This document shows, piece by piece, positions 50,955 through 58,884 of a DNA stretch of 64,000 bases (the first letter of the stretch is position 1; the number at the start of each line of letters is the position of its first letter). A program made the position numbers and the translations under genes. Origin of the DNA: Faecalibacterium hattorii. GTDB lineage: Bacteria; Bacillota; Clostridia; Oscillospirales; Ruminococcaceae. Below the pieces are notes generated by a model. It was not told the origin of the DNA and did no database searches. It saw only the letters and a program-made list of their open reading frames with translations. The stretch spans positions 62,001 to 126,000 of the forward strand of contig NZ_PRLC01000008.1 of NCBI RefSeq assembly GCF_003287455.1, given 5' to 3'.

Positions 50955-51704
50955 ATGGCAGCTTTCCATGCAGAACTGCAAAAAGCCCACCGTAGGCACG
51001 ATCTTGCTCTCTGCCTACTCATCCCCGGCATTGTCGTGCTATGGGTGGGCGGCCTTGCCCCGGCAGACCCGGAGGAGCTTGCCAACGGTTACAGCGCTCT
51101 GCTTTACAGCCTGCCCGTCATTGAAGCCATTCTGATGCCGGTGATGATGGCAGTGCTGGCCTCCCGGCTGTGGGATATGGAGATCAAAGGCAACACCTCC
51201 AAGCTGCTCTACACCCTGCAGAGCCGCCGAAGCCTGTTTGCAGGCAAGGCGGTCTTTGGAGTGCTGGAGGTGCTGTTGGTCACGGTGCTGGAGCTGGCCT
51301 GTGTTCCGATGCTGGGGCGTGTCCATGGTTATACCGAAGCCTTTCCCACTGGACAGCTGGTCTATCTGTTCGTCTGCACGCTGGCGGTGGACGCAATGCT
51401 CTTCTTTGGAGAATTTCTGCTGATGCTGTGGGTAGGCAATCCCCTGCCGGCGCTCTGCGTGGGCATCGTAGGGGCACTGGTGGGGCTGTTTTCTGCTTTT
51501 ATGCCGCCGCTTGCCAGTTATTTTGTGCCCTTTGGGTACTACATCCCTCTGAGCGCCTACGAAGTGGCGAACTGGGACAAGGCCACCCACACCGTCACCT
51601 ACGGCACCCGCCCCTTCAACTGGGGACTGCTGGCCTTCACCCTTGCGCTGGGCGCAGTGCTGTTTGCCCTTGCGTGGCGCAAGGTACAGGACGAGGAGGT
51701 ATAA
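50955..51704 (+). CDS. ABC transporter permease (lantibiotic-immunity family), first
   Basis: 249 residues, six hydrophobic segments, starting MAAFHAELQKAHRRHDLALC with a basic first turn, typical of the SpaE/MutE type permeases. Co-transcribed with the ATPase and a second permease four bases downstream. Confidence 0.83.
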   Translation: MAAFHAELQKAHRRHDLALCLLIPGIVVLWVGGLAPADPEELANGYSALLYSLPVIEAILMPVMMAVLASRLWDMEIKGNTSKLLYTLQSRRSLFAGKAVFGVLEVLLVTVLELACVPMLGRVHGYTEAFPTGQLVYLFVCTLAVDAMLFFGEFLLMLWVGNPLPALCVGIVGALVGLFSAFMPPLASYFVPFGYYIPLSAYEVANWDKATHTVTYGTRPFNWGLLAFTLALGAVLFALAWRKVQDEEV

Positions 51705-51708
51705 AACC

Positions 51709-52443
51709 ATGCTGAAACGCTGTATTCTTGCGGAGGACCGCAAACTCCACGCATCCCCCATCTGGGCAATGTTCTTTGTGCTGCCCATTCTTTCGGCCAC
51801 CTATGGCACGTTCAATTATCTGCAAAATCTTGAGATCCTCACCGACGGCTGGTATAGCCTGTGGACCCAGCACACCCTGTTTTATTCCATGCTCTTCTTC
51901 CCTGCCATGGTAGCCACCTATGCTGCCTACTTGTGGCGGCTGGAACATCTGGGGCACAACTGGAACCTGATCATGGCAAGCCCTGTACCGCCGCTGGACC
52001 TGTTTGCCGCAAAGTTTGCGGTGGTGACAAAGCTGGCGCTGCTGACCCACGGCTTTGTATTTGCGCTGTTCGTGTTCTGTGGCAAGGTATTTGCCCATCT
52101 GCCCGGGCTGCCGCCGGTCACCTTACCGCTGTTTTTACTGCGGGGACTGCTGGGCGCGTTGGCTGTCATTGCCGCACAGCTGGTGCTGGCCATGGTCATC
52201 CGCAGCTTTGCCGTGCCCATTTTTCTGGGGCTGCTGGGCGGCATTACCGGCATCTTTATTAGTTCCAAAGGCTTTGGAATCCTGTGGCCCTATTCCCTGA
52301 TGCAGCTCGGAATGAACTCCAACAAAAGTGCGGATGCTCTGGCGGGCAGCTACGGGCTGTTTGCCTTCAGCTGCATCTTCTGGCTGGGGACACTGTTCCT
52401 TCTGGCATGGCTGCTTTTGCGCCGGGAAGATGTGCGGGCATAA
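51709..52443 (+). CDS. ABC transporter permease (lantibiotic-immunity family), second
   Basis: 244 residues, six membrane segments, starting MLKRCILAEDRKLHASPIW. It resembles SpaG/MutG-type permeases that pair with the preceding subunit. The start at 51709 has AGGAGG; an earlier in-frame ATG lies inside the upstream gene. It ends the cargo operon. Confidence 0.83.
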   Translation: MLKRCILAEDRKLHASPIWAMFFVLPILSATYGTFNYLQNLEILTDGWYSLWTQHTLFYSMLFFPAMVATYAAYLWRLEHLGHNWNLIMASPVPPLDLFAAKFAVVTKLALLTHGFVFALFVFCGKVFAHLPGLPPVTLPLFLLRGLLGALAVIAAQLVLAMVIRSFAVPIFLGLLGGITGIFISSKGFGILWPYSLMQLGMNSNKSADALAGSYGLFAFSCIFWLGTLFLLAWLLLRREDVRA

Positions 52444-52680
52444 AATAGAAATCTGCGTATCTGCTCCTGTCAAGAGGGCTGGCAGCATCCAGCCCTCTCT
52501 CTTTTTGCCAAAGTTTTCATTGTTTTTTCTTGCAAGCTGCCGAAATCAGCACATCATCAAAGTTTTTTATTGACACATTGCGATTTTTGTGGTAATCTAT
52601 CCCAACAATTTAATATAACATATTTACTTAGAGTTCCAGCTCGGCTCCCAAAGGAACCGGAGCAAGTTTTTAACTTTCTT

Positions 52681-52762
52681 ATCGCTACATAGCAAACCCG
52701 AACCAAGGCCATCCCGGAAGGGATGGTCAGGTTCAGGTTGTTGTGTGGCGATTTTTTATTGC
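52681..52762 (+). ncRNA. Large hairpin with T tract, possible terminator or small RNA
   Basis: ATCGCTACA (52681-52689) pairs with TGTGTGGCGAT (52742-52752); inside are GAACC/GGTTC and GGCCATCCC/GGGATGGTC stems. TTTTTTATT follows. It separates the cargo from the replication module and may end the ABC transcript or form a stable RNA. Confidence 0.5.
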
Positions 52763-52905
52763 AAAATCAGCAACGAACCTTGAAAACCGCATGACCGTCT
52801 GCATGGGATACCCGGCGATGACCCCCAAGTGGGAGAGCCGGAAAACGCCGCCGGAAGGGGGGCAGGAAAGCCATGCAGGGAGAACGGCTAAACGTTGGTT
52901 CCTCA
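52763..52905. other. GC-rich structured region before the replication module
   Basis: No gene. Several possible stems (CCCGGC with GCCGG, GACCCCC with GGGAG, CGCCG/CGGAAGG) suggest a folded RNA or replication origin. I do not recognise a family. Confidence 0.35.
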
Positions 52906-52955
52906 GTTACCAGAAAATAATGTGGTCAAATTGACCACATTGTTTTTCCGTAACG
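52906..52955. repeat. Element palindrome, copy 1
   Basis: GTTAC at 52906 and GTAACG at 52950-52955 frame the perfect 23-base palindrome AATGTGGTCAA-A-TTGACCACATT split at 52930. It is just upstream of the zinc-finger gene. Confidence 0.65.
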
Positions 52956-52976
52956 CCAGTGAAAGGAGGGGGTTCT

Positions 52977-53366
52977 ATGAGCAGCTATAACGAACGCCTT
53001 GAATGGGAGTATCAGGACTACTTGAAACAGCGATACGAAGAACAGCAAGCCGCTGGATATGACGGTGTCCGCAAAATCGTCTGCGGCGGCTGCGGTCGGG
53101 TGTTCTACACCACCATCTACACCAAGAAATACTGTCACAGTTACTGGTGCGGCAATCAGGCCAACAATCGGCGGCAGCGGGAATACCGCCAAATACACCG
53201 TCAGGATTTGGTCTGTCAGTGCTGCGGCGAGAAATTCACGCCCAAACGTGCAGGTGCCCGCTATTGCAGCAATGCCTGTCGGCAAAAAGACTATCGAAAA
53301 CGTGTTACAGATGCTGCAAGTGCTCAAAATGAGCACTTGGATAAGCGTAACGTATCCACCAAATAA
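52977..53366 (+). CDS. Small protein with two zinc-ribbon-like Cys clusters
   Basis: 129 residues. CGGCGRVFYTT with KYCHSYWCGN forms one four-Cys set, and CQCCGEKFTPKR with RYCSNACRQKDYRKR a second; both resemble zinc ribbons. The rest is basic and charged. The ATG at 52977 has AAAGGAGG. It lies between palindromes of one family (52919 upstream, 53317 inside its 3' end, 53414 downstream), so it may bind them as replication or control protein (inference). Confidence 0.65.
   Translation: MSSYNERLEWEYQDYLKQRYEEQQAAGYDGVRKIVCGGCGRVFYTTIYTKKYCHSYWCGNQANNRRQREYRQIHRQDLVCQCCGEKFTPKRAGARYCSNACRQKDYRKRVTDAASAQNEHLDKRNVSTK
53304..53352. repeat. Element palindrome, copy 2
   Basis: GTTACAG (53304) and GTAACG (53347) frame the perfect 23-base palindrome CAAGTGCTCA-AAA-TGAGCACTTG (53317-53339). 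It lies within the 3' end of the zinc-finger gene. Confidence 0.65.
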
Positions 53367-53413
53367 AGTTCTCTCCCCTTCATGGATGAGAGATACCGGA
53401 AGTTCATCAACCT

Positions 53414-53460
53414 GTTACAGTTATTCAAGTGGTCAAATTGACCACTTGAATAACTGTAAC
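53414..53460. repeat. Element palindrome, copy 3: perfect 47-base palindrome
   Basis: Two exact 23-base arms around one A (53437). The arms begin GTTACAGTTATTC and have the core GTGGTCAA. It lies in the gap between the zinc-finger gene and the primase gene, and could extrude as a cruciform, serve as origin or be an operator. Confidence 0.85.
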
Positions 53461-53477
53461 GCAACCGAAAGGACGGT

Positions 53478-54800
53478 ATGCCTATGGGAAAAAGTTCTCC
53501 TCGTAATCCGCTATGGCCGGACTGGTTTGACGGCGAAAAAATCGACGAAGTGACGTTCTGTCACGAACTTATCCGCAATCACCCTATGAAGTGCATCGAG
53601 AACCGCTTCTTTACCCCGGACGGCCCGGTGGAAGATGAAGCCGAGCTGAAGCAGCTCATCCTGAAAGAGATTCAGGCATTTATCATTCATGGGCTTTCCA
53701 AGAGGGTGGCCAATCTGCTGGAAAGTCTGCGTATCATTGCTTATTCAGCTCCGCTGGACATTGAGGTGGATTGCATCCACCTCAAAAATGGCATCTACCA
53801 CCTTGCAGACGGTACGTTTCAGGAAAGCCGCCTGTTCTGCCGAAACCGCCTGCCTGTGGCCTATAACCCGAAAGCTGCCAAGCCAGAACGCTGGCTGGCC
53901 TTTCTGAATGAGCTGCTGGAGCCAGAGGACATTCCTACCTTGCAGGAATACCTCGGCTACTGCCTTATCCCCTGCACCAAAGGGCAGAAGATGATGTTCC
54001 TGCTCGGCAAAGGCGGTGAAGGCAAATCCCGCATCGGTCTGGTGCTGAAAAAACTGATGGGCGATGCGGTCAGCAATAGCAGCATCCAGAAAGTCGAAAC
54101 CAGCCGCTTTGCTCGTGCCGACCTTGAGAATCGACTGCTCATGGTAGATGATGATCTGAACATGAACGCCCTGCCCAAGACAAACTATATCAAATCCATC
54201 GTGACCGCAGAAGCCAAGATGGACGTTGAACGCAAGGGCATCCAAAGCTACCAGAGCGACATCTACGCCCGGTTTCTCTGCTTTGGCAATGGTGCGTTGA
54301 CCGCTCTGTACGACCACTCGGACGGCTTCTGGCGGCGGCAGCTCGTCCTGACCACCAAAGACCGCCCTGCCAACCGGGAAGATGACCCATTCCTTGTAGA
54401 AGCCCTGTCCGCAGAATTGGAAGGCATCCTGCTGTGGTGTCTGGATGGCTTGCAGCGATTGCTGCGGAACAGCTACAAGTTCACGGTCAGTCCCAAAGCT
54501 GCCGCCAATCTGGAGACTATCAAACGGAGCAGCAACAATGTCCTCGACTTTCTGGACTCGGAGGGGTACTTCCGCTATAAGGCAGACTTCTCCATCAGCT
54601 CCAGAGACCTCTATGAAATCTACAAGCTGTGGTGTGAGGACAATGCCTGTCACCCGGTATCGGCAGCACGGCTCAGTTCGGAGGTCAGCCAGAACGCTGT
54701 CCGACTGGATCTCGAACCAACCAACAACATTTATCTGCCCGGTGGCCGCAGGGTACGCGGATTCATGGGCATCGAAGCTCTTGTCTACCCGGCAGCATAA
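53478..54800 (+). CDS. Phage/plasmid primase-helicase (P4/D5 type, SF3)
   Basis: 440 residues. An N-terminal part with YLGYCLIPCTKGQKMMFL precedes the SF3 helicase: Walker A GKGGEGKSRIG (about residues 176-186), Walker B LLMVDDDLN and sensor ARFLCFGNG. The C-terminal part is a D5-like winged helix (SSRDLYEIYKLWCEDN). It would drive replication of the excised element. Two ATGs (53478, 53484) fit AAAGGA. The classic N-terminal primase Cys/Asp motifs are not evident, so it may be helicase only. Confidence 0.82.
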   Translation: MPMGKSSPRNPLWPDWFDGEKIDEVTFCHELIRNHPMKCIENRFFTPDGPVEDEAELKQLILKEIQAFIIHGLSKRVANLLESLRIIAYSAPLDIEVDCIHLKNGIYHLADGTFQESRLFCRNRLPVAYNPKAAKPERWLAFLNELLEPEDIPTLQEYLGYCLIPCTKGQKMMFLLGKGGEGKSRIGLVLKKLMGDAVSNSSIQKVETSRFARADLENRLLMVDDDLNMNALPKTNYIKSIVTAEAKMDVERKGIQSYQSDIYARFLCFGNGALTALYDHSDGFWRRQLVLTTKDRPANREDDPFLVEALSAELEGILLWCLDGLQRLLRNSYKFTVSPKAAANLETIKRSSNNVLDFLDSEGYFRYKADFSISSRDLYEIYKLWCEDNACHPVSAARLSSEVSQNAVRLDLEPTNNIYLPGGRRVRGFMGIEALVYPAA

Positions 54801-54824
54801 AAGCGATTTTTGCAAAATAATGCC

Positions 54825-54960
54825 GTACGGTCTGTACGTACTGTACGCCGTATGGCAAAGTCTTGCAATCTTTCGATTCATCGTCATGTTTTGTTTTCTG
54901 CGTACAGCGTACACCTCGTACGGCACTTTTTTCTCCGTACACAACTTTTTCACCGTGTAC
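54825..54960. repeat. Array of nine GTAC-centred repeats
   Basis: GTAC occurs at 54825, 54834, 54838, 54843, 54902, 54909, 54918, 54937 and 54957, mostly as CGTACGG/TGTACGC/CGTACAC. Half a copy would be expected by chance. It lies between the primase gene and oriT and is a candidate iteron or regulator array. Confidence 0.6.
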
Positions 54961-54968
54961 GGAGCCGA

Positions 54969-54996
54969 CACCGTTCCAACGGCAAGAACGGTGTCT
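54969..54996 (+). terminator. Hairpin after the primase gene
   Basis: ACACCGTT and AACGGTGT pair around a short loop; only a weak T stretch follows (CTTAAC). Likely structural or terminator. Confidence 0.4.
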
Positions 54997-55085
54997 TAAC
55001 TCTCCCGCAGGAGACGTTCCCCCGAGGGGTAGATTCCCCCGCATTGCGGGGGAAATGTCGCAAAGCGACAAAGGGGGAGCCGGTC

Positions 55086-55162
55086 CGGCAGGACCCCACT
55101 ACACTTTGCAGACCGCAGGGATGAAAGTGTCATAGTGGGTTATTACACTTCCGCAGAAGTGC
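55086..55162 (+). other. Candidate oriT of the MobV relaxase
   Basis: AAGTGT (55125-55130) and ACACTT (55145-55150) flank CATAGTGGG-TTATT, the same layout as the MobV oriT of pMV158 (inverted repeat around TAGTGTG-TTA). A longer arm CCCACTACACTTT (55095-55107) pairs with the left side, and CACTTCCGCAGAAGTG follows. The nick is expected after 55139. It lies 66 bases before the relaxase gene. Confidence 0.7.
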
Positions 55163-55205
55163 ATCTCTGCTCCCCGTCACCTCCCGATGAACCTTGAAAG
55201 GACGG

Positions 55206-56432
55206 ATGCCCTTGGCAAGAAATGATGGTATTGACCGCACCAGTGTCCGAAATCTCGCCGTTTCGGACAAGGCCGTTGGCAACACCCAGCAGCACAACGA
55301 ACGCGAAAAAGACAGCTATCGAAACCCCGACATTATCCCCCAGCGCGTTGCATGGAACGTCCATTTCAAGAAGCCTGCCGCCAGTTATACCGACCTGTTC
55401 GCCCAGATGGAAGCCAACGGCACGATCTCCACCCGTGGTTTGAAGCCGGATGCCACCCACTACTGTGAGCTGATTTTTGATGTCAACTCTGCCTATTTCG
55501 ACAACTACGGCGGCTACGAGTTCGCCAAGCAGTTCTATGAGGATGCCTACAAAGCAGCCGTTCAAATCGTGGGCGGTGAGCAGTATATCCTCTCGGCAGT
55601 CATGCACGCCGATGAGATCAACCACGCCATGACCGAAGCACTGGGCCGAGAGGTCTACCACTACCATCTCCATGTGGTCTATGTGCCTGTGGTGGAAAGG
55701 CAGATCCTCTGGTCGAAACGCTGCAAGGACAAGGCACTGGTCGGCACAGTCAAGGAGACCGTCATGCAGGTCAGCCGAAGCAAGAAATGGGCATCCAAGC
55801 CCCTGCTGGACGATGCCGGAAAGCCTATCATGCAAAAGAACGGCAAGCCAGTCCTGAAGAAGTCGTACAGTGTCCTGCAAGATGATTTCTTCAACTATAT
55901 GCGCAATGCCGGGTACACGGATGTGGAGCGCGGTGAGCGTGGCAGCACTGAAGAACACCTGACCGTCACCCAATTCAAAGTCCGGCGGGAGCAGGAGCGA
56001 CTAGATACCCTGACCGCCCAAGCCGACCAGCAGAAGCAGTCGCTTGCCGCTATTCAGAAAAAGTCCACTCTTACCAAAAACGCTCTTATCCATGCACAGG
56101 ATGTTGCCACTTTGGGCAAAAAGACCTTGCTTGGCAACTATTCGCTGACCGAAGAAGAATTTTCCCAACTGAAAAGCCAAGCCGCCCACGGTTTTATGGT
56201 GGACGTGGAAAACCGTCAGCTCAAACAGCAGTTGTCCGCTGCACAACAAAATTCTATCAACTGGCAAACCCGCTACCGTAACCTGCGGAACGAAGTTCAG
56301 CCTTATCTGGACGCTATGCGCCACGCCCCGGAGCGTGTACGCTATTTTTTTGAGAATCTTCTGGCACAGAAACCGGAACGGACAGCAGATGCACCGTCCA
56401 AAGCTAGCCACCAGAAGAGCGCCGAACTTTAA
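55206..56432 (+). CDS. MobV-family relaxase (Mob_Pre)
   Basis: 408 residues. Motif I region HNEREKDSYRNPDI, motif III VMHADEINHAM with HYHLHVVYVPVV, and a helical C-terminal half with a coiled coil (about 260-350) are typical of pMV158-type MobV enzymes, which nick oriT. Start options are ATG 55206 and TTG 55212; the latter (MARNDG) has better spacing to AAAGGA. A matching oriT lies upstream. Confidence 0.88.
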   Translation: MPLARNDGIDRTSVRNLAVSDKAVGNTQQHNEREKDSYRNPDIIPQRVAWNVHFKKPAASYTDLFAQMEANGTISTRGLKPDATHYCELIFDVNSAYFDNYGGYEFAKQFYEDAYKAAVQIVGGEQYILSAVMHADEINHAMTEALGREVYHYHLHVVYVPVVERQILWSKRCKDKALVGTVKETVMQVSRSKKWASKPLLDDAGKPIMQKNGKPVLKKSYSVLQDDFFNYMRNAGYTDVERGERGSTEEHLTVTQFKVRREQERLDTLTAQADQQKQSLAAIQKKSTLTKNALIHAQDVATLGKKTLLGNYSLTEEEFSQLKSQAAHGFMVDVENRQLKQQLSAAQQNSINWQTRYRNLRNEVQPYLDAMRHAPERVRYFFENLLAQKPERTADAPSKASHQKSAEL

Positions 56433-56464
56433 TGTTATCTGGATGTAAAAAAGGAGACTTGCCT

Positions 56465-56857
56465 ATGGTGAATGACCGCACTTTCCCTATTTCCAGCAAT
56501 ACCACCTCTGTGAAATCTGAAGATTATACGAATAAGTCCTTGCAAATGGACTCGAACCTCGCTACAATGGAGATGTCAGGAGCATCCTGCTCCATGCGAA
56601 TTTTCTGTCAGAAATCTCAAGCGATTTCTGACGAAACTTCGGACAAATCCCCTGCCATTGAATCTTCTGACCAGACCAAAGCAGCCAAACTCGAACCCCT
56701 TGTTTACCGGGTTGAAGAGATTGCCCAGCTTTTGGCGATTTCTCCCCGCGCTGCGTACAACCTGTGCAACACCACGAAGGATTTCCGGGTGCTGCGCATC
56801 GGCACCAGCATCCGGGTGAACAAGCAGAGCTTCGACAACTGGTTTGCAGCGGTCTGA
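56465..56857 (+). CDS. Excisionase-like helix-turn-helix protein
   Basis: 130 residues. The first 75 are Ser/Thr-rich and probably disordered; the last 55 form a MerR-like excisionase HTH (YRVEEIAQLLAISPRAAYNL, then LRIGTSIRVNKQSFDNWFA). It should direct the integrase toward excision. The start at 56465 has AGGAG. The integrase starts 12 bases after its stop. Confidence 0.78.
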   Translation: MVNDRTFPISSNTTSVKSEDYTNKSLQMDSNLATMEMSGASCSMRIFCQKSQAISDETSDKSPAIESSDQTKAAKLEPLVYRVEEIAQLLAISPRAAYNLCNTTKDFRVLRIGTSIRVNKQSFDNWFAAV

Positions 56858-56869
56858 GGGAGGTAATCT

Positions 56870-58267
56870 ATGGCATCTATCATGAAGCGCGGAGATTCCT
56901 ACTCCGTCCGTTACAAGTACAAAGACCATTCCGGCAAGCCATGCGAGGGATGGGAAAGTTTCAAGACCAAGAAGGAGGTGCAGGAGCGAAAGATCACGGT
57001 CGAGAAAGAACTGCTGGACGGCACATTCCTCGTCCCCGACACCATGACGGTGGAGGAAATGCTGTACAAGTGGATTCCGATCCAGTCCACAAAGCACAAG
57101 TGGTCCCCCAAGACCTACACGCAGTCCGTAGCGATGGTGCAGAACCTTATCGTGCCGTATATCGGGAAGCGGAAAGTGCAGGAGCTGCGCACCTACGACA
57201 TTGAGAAGTTCTATGCCACCCTTGCCAAGACCTCCTGCGGGCAGTATGTGCACAGTGTGAAGCAGGACCTGTCCAAGAAGCAGAAGAAGCGGCTGCTGTC
57301 CAGCACCTCTATCCACGAAGTCCACACGCTGCTCAAGACCGCATTTTCCTATGCAGTGGAGTGGGACCTCATCCACAAGATTCCCCTGCCCCGTGATGCC
57401 CCCAAGGTCAACATCGAGGAACGCACCATCTGGGACGAGAAAACCATGCTGGCAGCCTTACAGACCATCCAGAACCCTGCCCTGAATCTGGCGGTGCACA
57501 TGAGCATGATCCTTTCGCTCCGTGAGGGCGAAATTCTCGGCTTACAGCCGAGTGATCTGGACTTTGATGCAGCCGATGGGCGTGGCACCATCTCAGTCAG
57601 CAAGACCATGCAGCGAGCCAATAAGGACGCTTTGGAAAAGCTCGACCCCAATCAGGTCTACCACACCTTCCCGGACAGGCGTGAGGGCAGCAAGTCCTCT
57701 CTCATCCTGAAAAGGCCCAAGACCAAGAAGTCCAACCGCGTCCTGTATATGACGAAGCCCTTGAAGGAAGAACTTCTGGCATGGTTGGAAAAGCTCAAGC
57801 AGGACGAGCAAAACGCCCCGGAAAAGTACAGCAACTGCGGGCAGCTATTCCGGCTCCCGGACGGCTTGCCCATCGCACCGGAGCTGCTGACAAAGTGGTA
57901 TCGTCTGTGGAGAGCGGAGCATCCGGAGTTTGAGCAGATCGTGTTCCATGGTCTACGGCATTCCAGTGCCACCTACCAGCTCTTGCAGTCGGATGGCGAC
58001 TTCAAGTCGGTACAGGGCAACACCGGTCATGCAACTGCTGCTGTCCTGATGGACACCTACGCCCATACGCAGGACAAGCCCCGGCTGGAACTGACCGAAA
58101 AGATCGAGGCAAACTTCTATTCCCAAGATCTGGCCCCGGCAGCACCTGAGCCCCGGCAAAACGAAAAGCCGGCGGCAACAAAAATCTCCGGCAAGGAGAT
58201 CCTTGAAGCCATCCGGCTAATGGATGCAGACGAACGCAGAGAATTGACGAGAGCCTTGTTCGCCTAA
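56870..58267 (+). CDS. Tyrosine recombinase (phage-type integrase)
   Basis: 465 residues: an N-terminal arm-binding domain (RGDSYSVRYKYKDHSGKP), a SAM-like core-binding domain (VEEMLYKWIP) and a catalytic domain with Arg in LREGEILGL, HGLRHSSAT (His, Arg), GNTGHAT and the nucleophile in MDTYAHT. It integrates the element at the anticodon loop of tRNA-Lys. A GGGAGG precedes ATG 56870. It is 155 bases from the right att repeat. Confidence 0.94.
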   Translation: MASIMKRGDSYSVRYKYKDHSGKPCEGWESFKTKKEVQERKITVEKELLDGTFLVPDTMTVEEMLYKWIPIQSTKHKWSPKTYTQSVAMVQNLIVPYIGKRKVQELRTYDIEKFYATLAKTSCGQYVHSVKQDLSKKQKKRLLSSTSIHEVHTLLKTAFSYAVEWDLIHKIPLPRDAPKVNIEERTIWDEKTMLAALQTIQNPALNLAVHMSMILSLREGEILGLQPSDLDFDAADGRGTISVSKTMQRANKDALEKLDPNQVYHTFPDRREGSKSSLILKRPKTKKSNRVLYMTKPLKEELLAWLEKLKQDEQNAPEKYSNCGQLFRLPDGLPIAPELLTKWYRLWRAEHPEFEQIVFHGLRHSSATYQLLQSDGDFKSVQGNTGHATAAVLMDTYAHTQDKPRLELTEKIEANFYSQDLAPAAPEPRQNEKPAATKISGKEILEAIRLMDADERRELTRALFA

Positions 58268-58389
58268 AATTTCTTCTTTTTATGCAAAGGAAAGCAGGCT
58301 GTGCAAACCTTGCGCAGAAAAGCCCCTGATTCGGGCAAATGTGCAAACGGTGTGCAGAAAGTGTGTAGCTGCTTTCCTACACAAAAAAG

Positions 58390-58415
58390 AACGCCAAATC
58401 TTACGATTTGACGTT
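58390..58415 (-). terminator. Terminator associated with the right tRNA-Lys fragment
   Basis: AACG-CAAATC and GATTTG-CGTT pair; a T run follows on the minus strand. It is the counterpart of 47318-47352. Confidence 0.6.
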
Positions 58416-58422
58416 CAATATC

Positions 58423-58468
58423 TGGTGAACCTCCAGGGACTCGAACCCTGGGCCCACTGATTAAGAGA
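58423..58468 (-). tRNA. tRNA-Lys(CTT) 3' half, second fragment (att site)
   Basis: Minus-strand TCTCTTAATCAG, T-arm CAGGG-TTCGAGT-CCCTG and acceptor GAGGTTCACCA. The sequence 5' of the anticodon loop is not tRNA, so this is a fragment, not a gene. Its T-arm is perfect, unlike that of the 47.4 kb copy. Confidence 0.82.
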
Positions 58469-58884
58469 GCAAGTCGCCGGTTCGTCTCAGTTTCTGGAAG
58501 TTTCGAGTTATCGTTATTTTTAATCAAAGCAATGTGATTTTTTACCCGGTAATTTCTGCACCCTTTGTCCGATTTTGCAACGATTTGCACCCTTTGCACG
58601 TTTTGAAACCGTGCAAAAACCGTGCAGAAACCGTGCACTTACTCCCAGACAAACTAAAATCCACTTCATCCGACAACGACTTGACGGCATTGGTTTGGGT
58701 GGCCATTCTCTTATTTTTAGTACTTGCTGCATCACAAGCCGATTGGAAAGCATCTGACCTCATTCTCAGTATAACCCGTCGTTTTGTGTTAGAAAAAAGC
58801 AACACAGCACGATATGGTCTGTATGGCCTTGTAGTGGTATCCTTTTGCCAACAAGAAAACAACATAAAACGAAAGGAAAAACAA
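58469..58884. other. Region between att site and peptide gene
   Basis: No supported gene. GTGCA repeats at 58576-58640 (TTTGCACCCTTTGCAC, CCGTGCAAAAACCGTGCAGAAACCGTGCAC) resemble integrase arm sites but lie outside the right att core, as expected if another element adjoins. Confidence 0.5.

Larger units (their letters stand above)
47360..58468. mobile_element. Integrative mobilisable element at tRNA-Lys with resistance-type cargo
   Basis: The element is bounded by 46-base direct repeats of a tRNA-Lys 3' half. The tyrosine integrase and excisionase lie at the right end next to one repeat, with MobV relaxase, oriT and a primase further in, and the left half is cargo: a two-component system and ABC transporter. 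No transfer (type IV secretion) genes are present, so it would be mobilised by a helper. Size about 11.1 kb. Confidence 0.75.

Noticed and set aside
58423-58468. Intact tRNA-Lys gene
   Set aside because: The D-arm and 5' acceptor strand are missing upstream of the anticodon loop, so it is only a 3' half.
58534-58884. N-terminal extension of the small peptide (188-residue frame)
   Set aside because: The extension lacks an RBS and would bury the signal peptide; AAAGGAAAA precedes the ATG at 58885.
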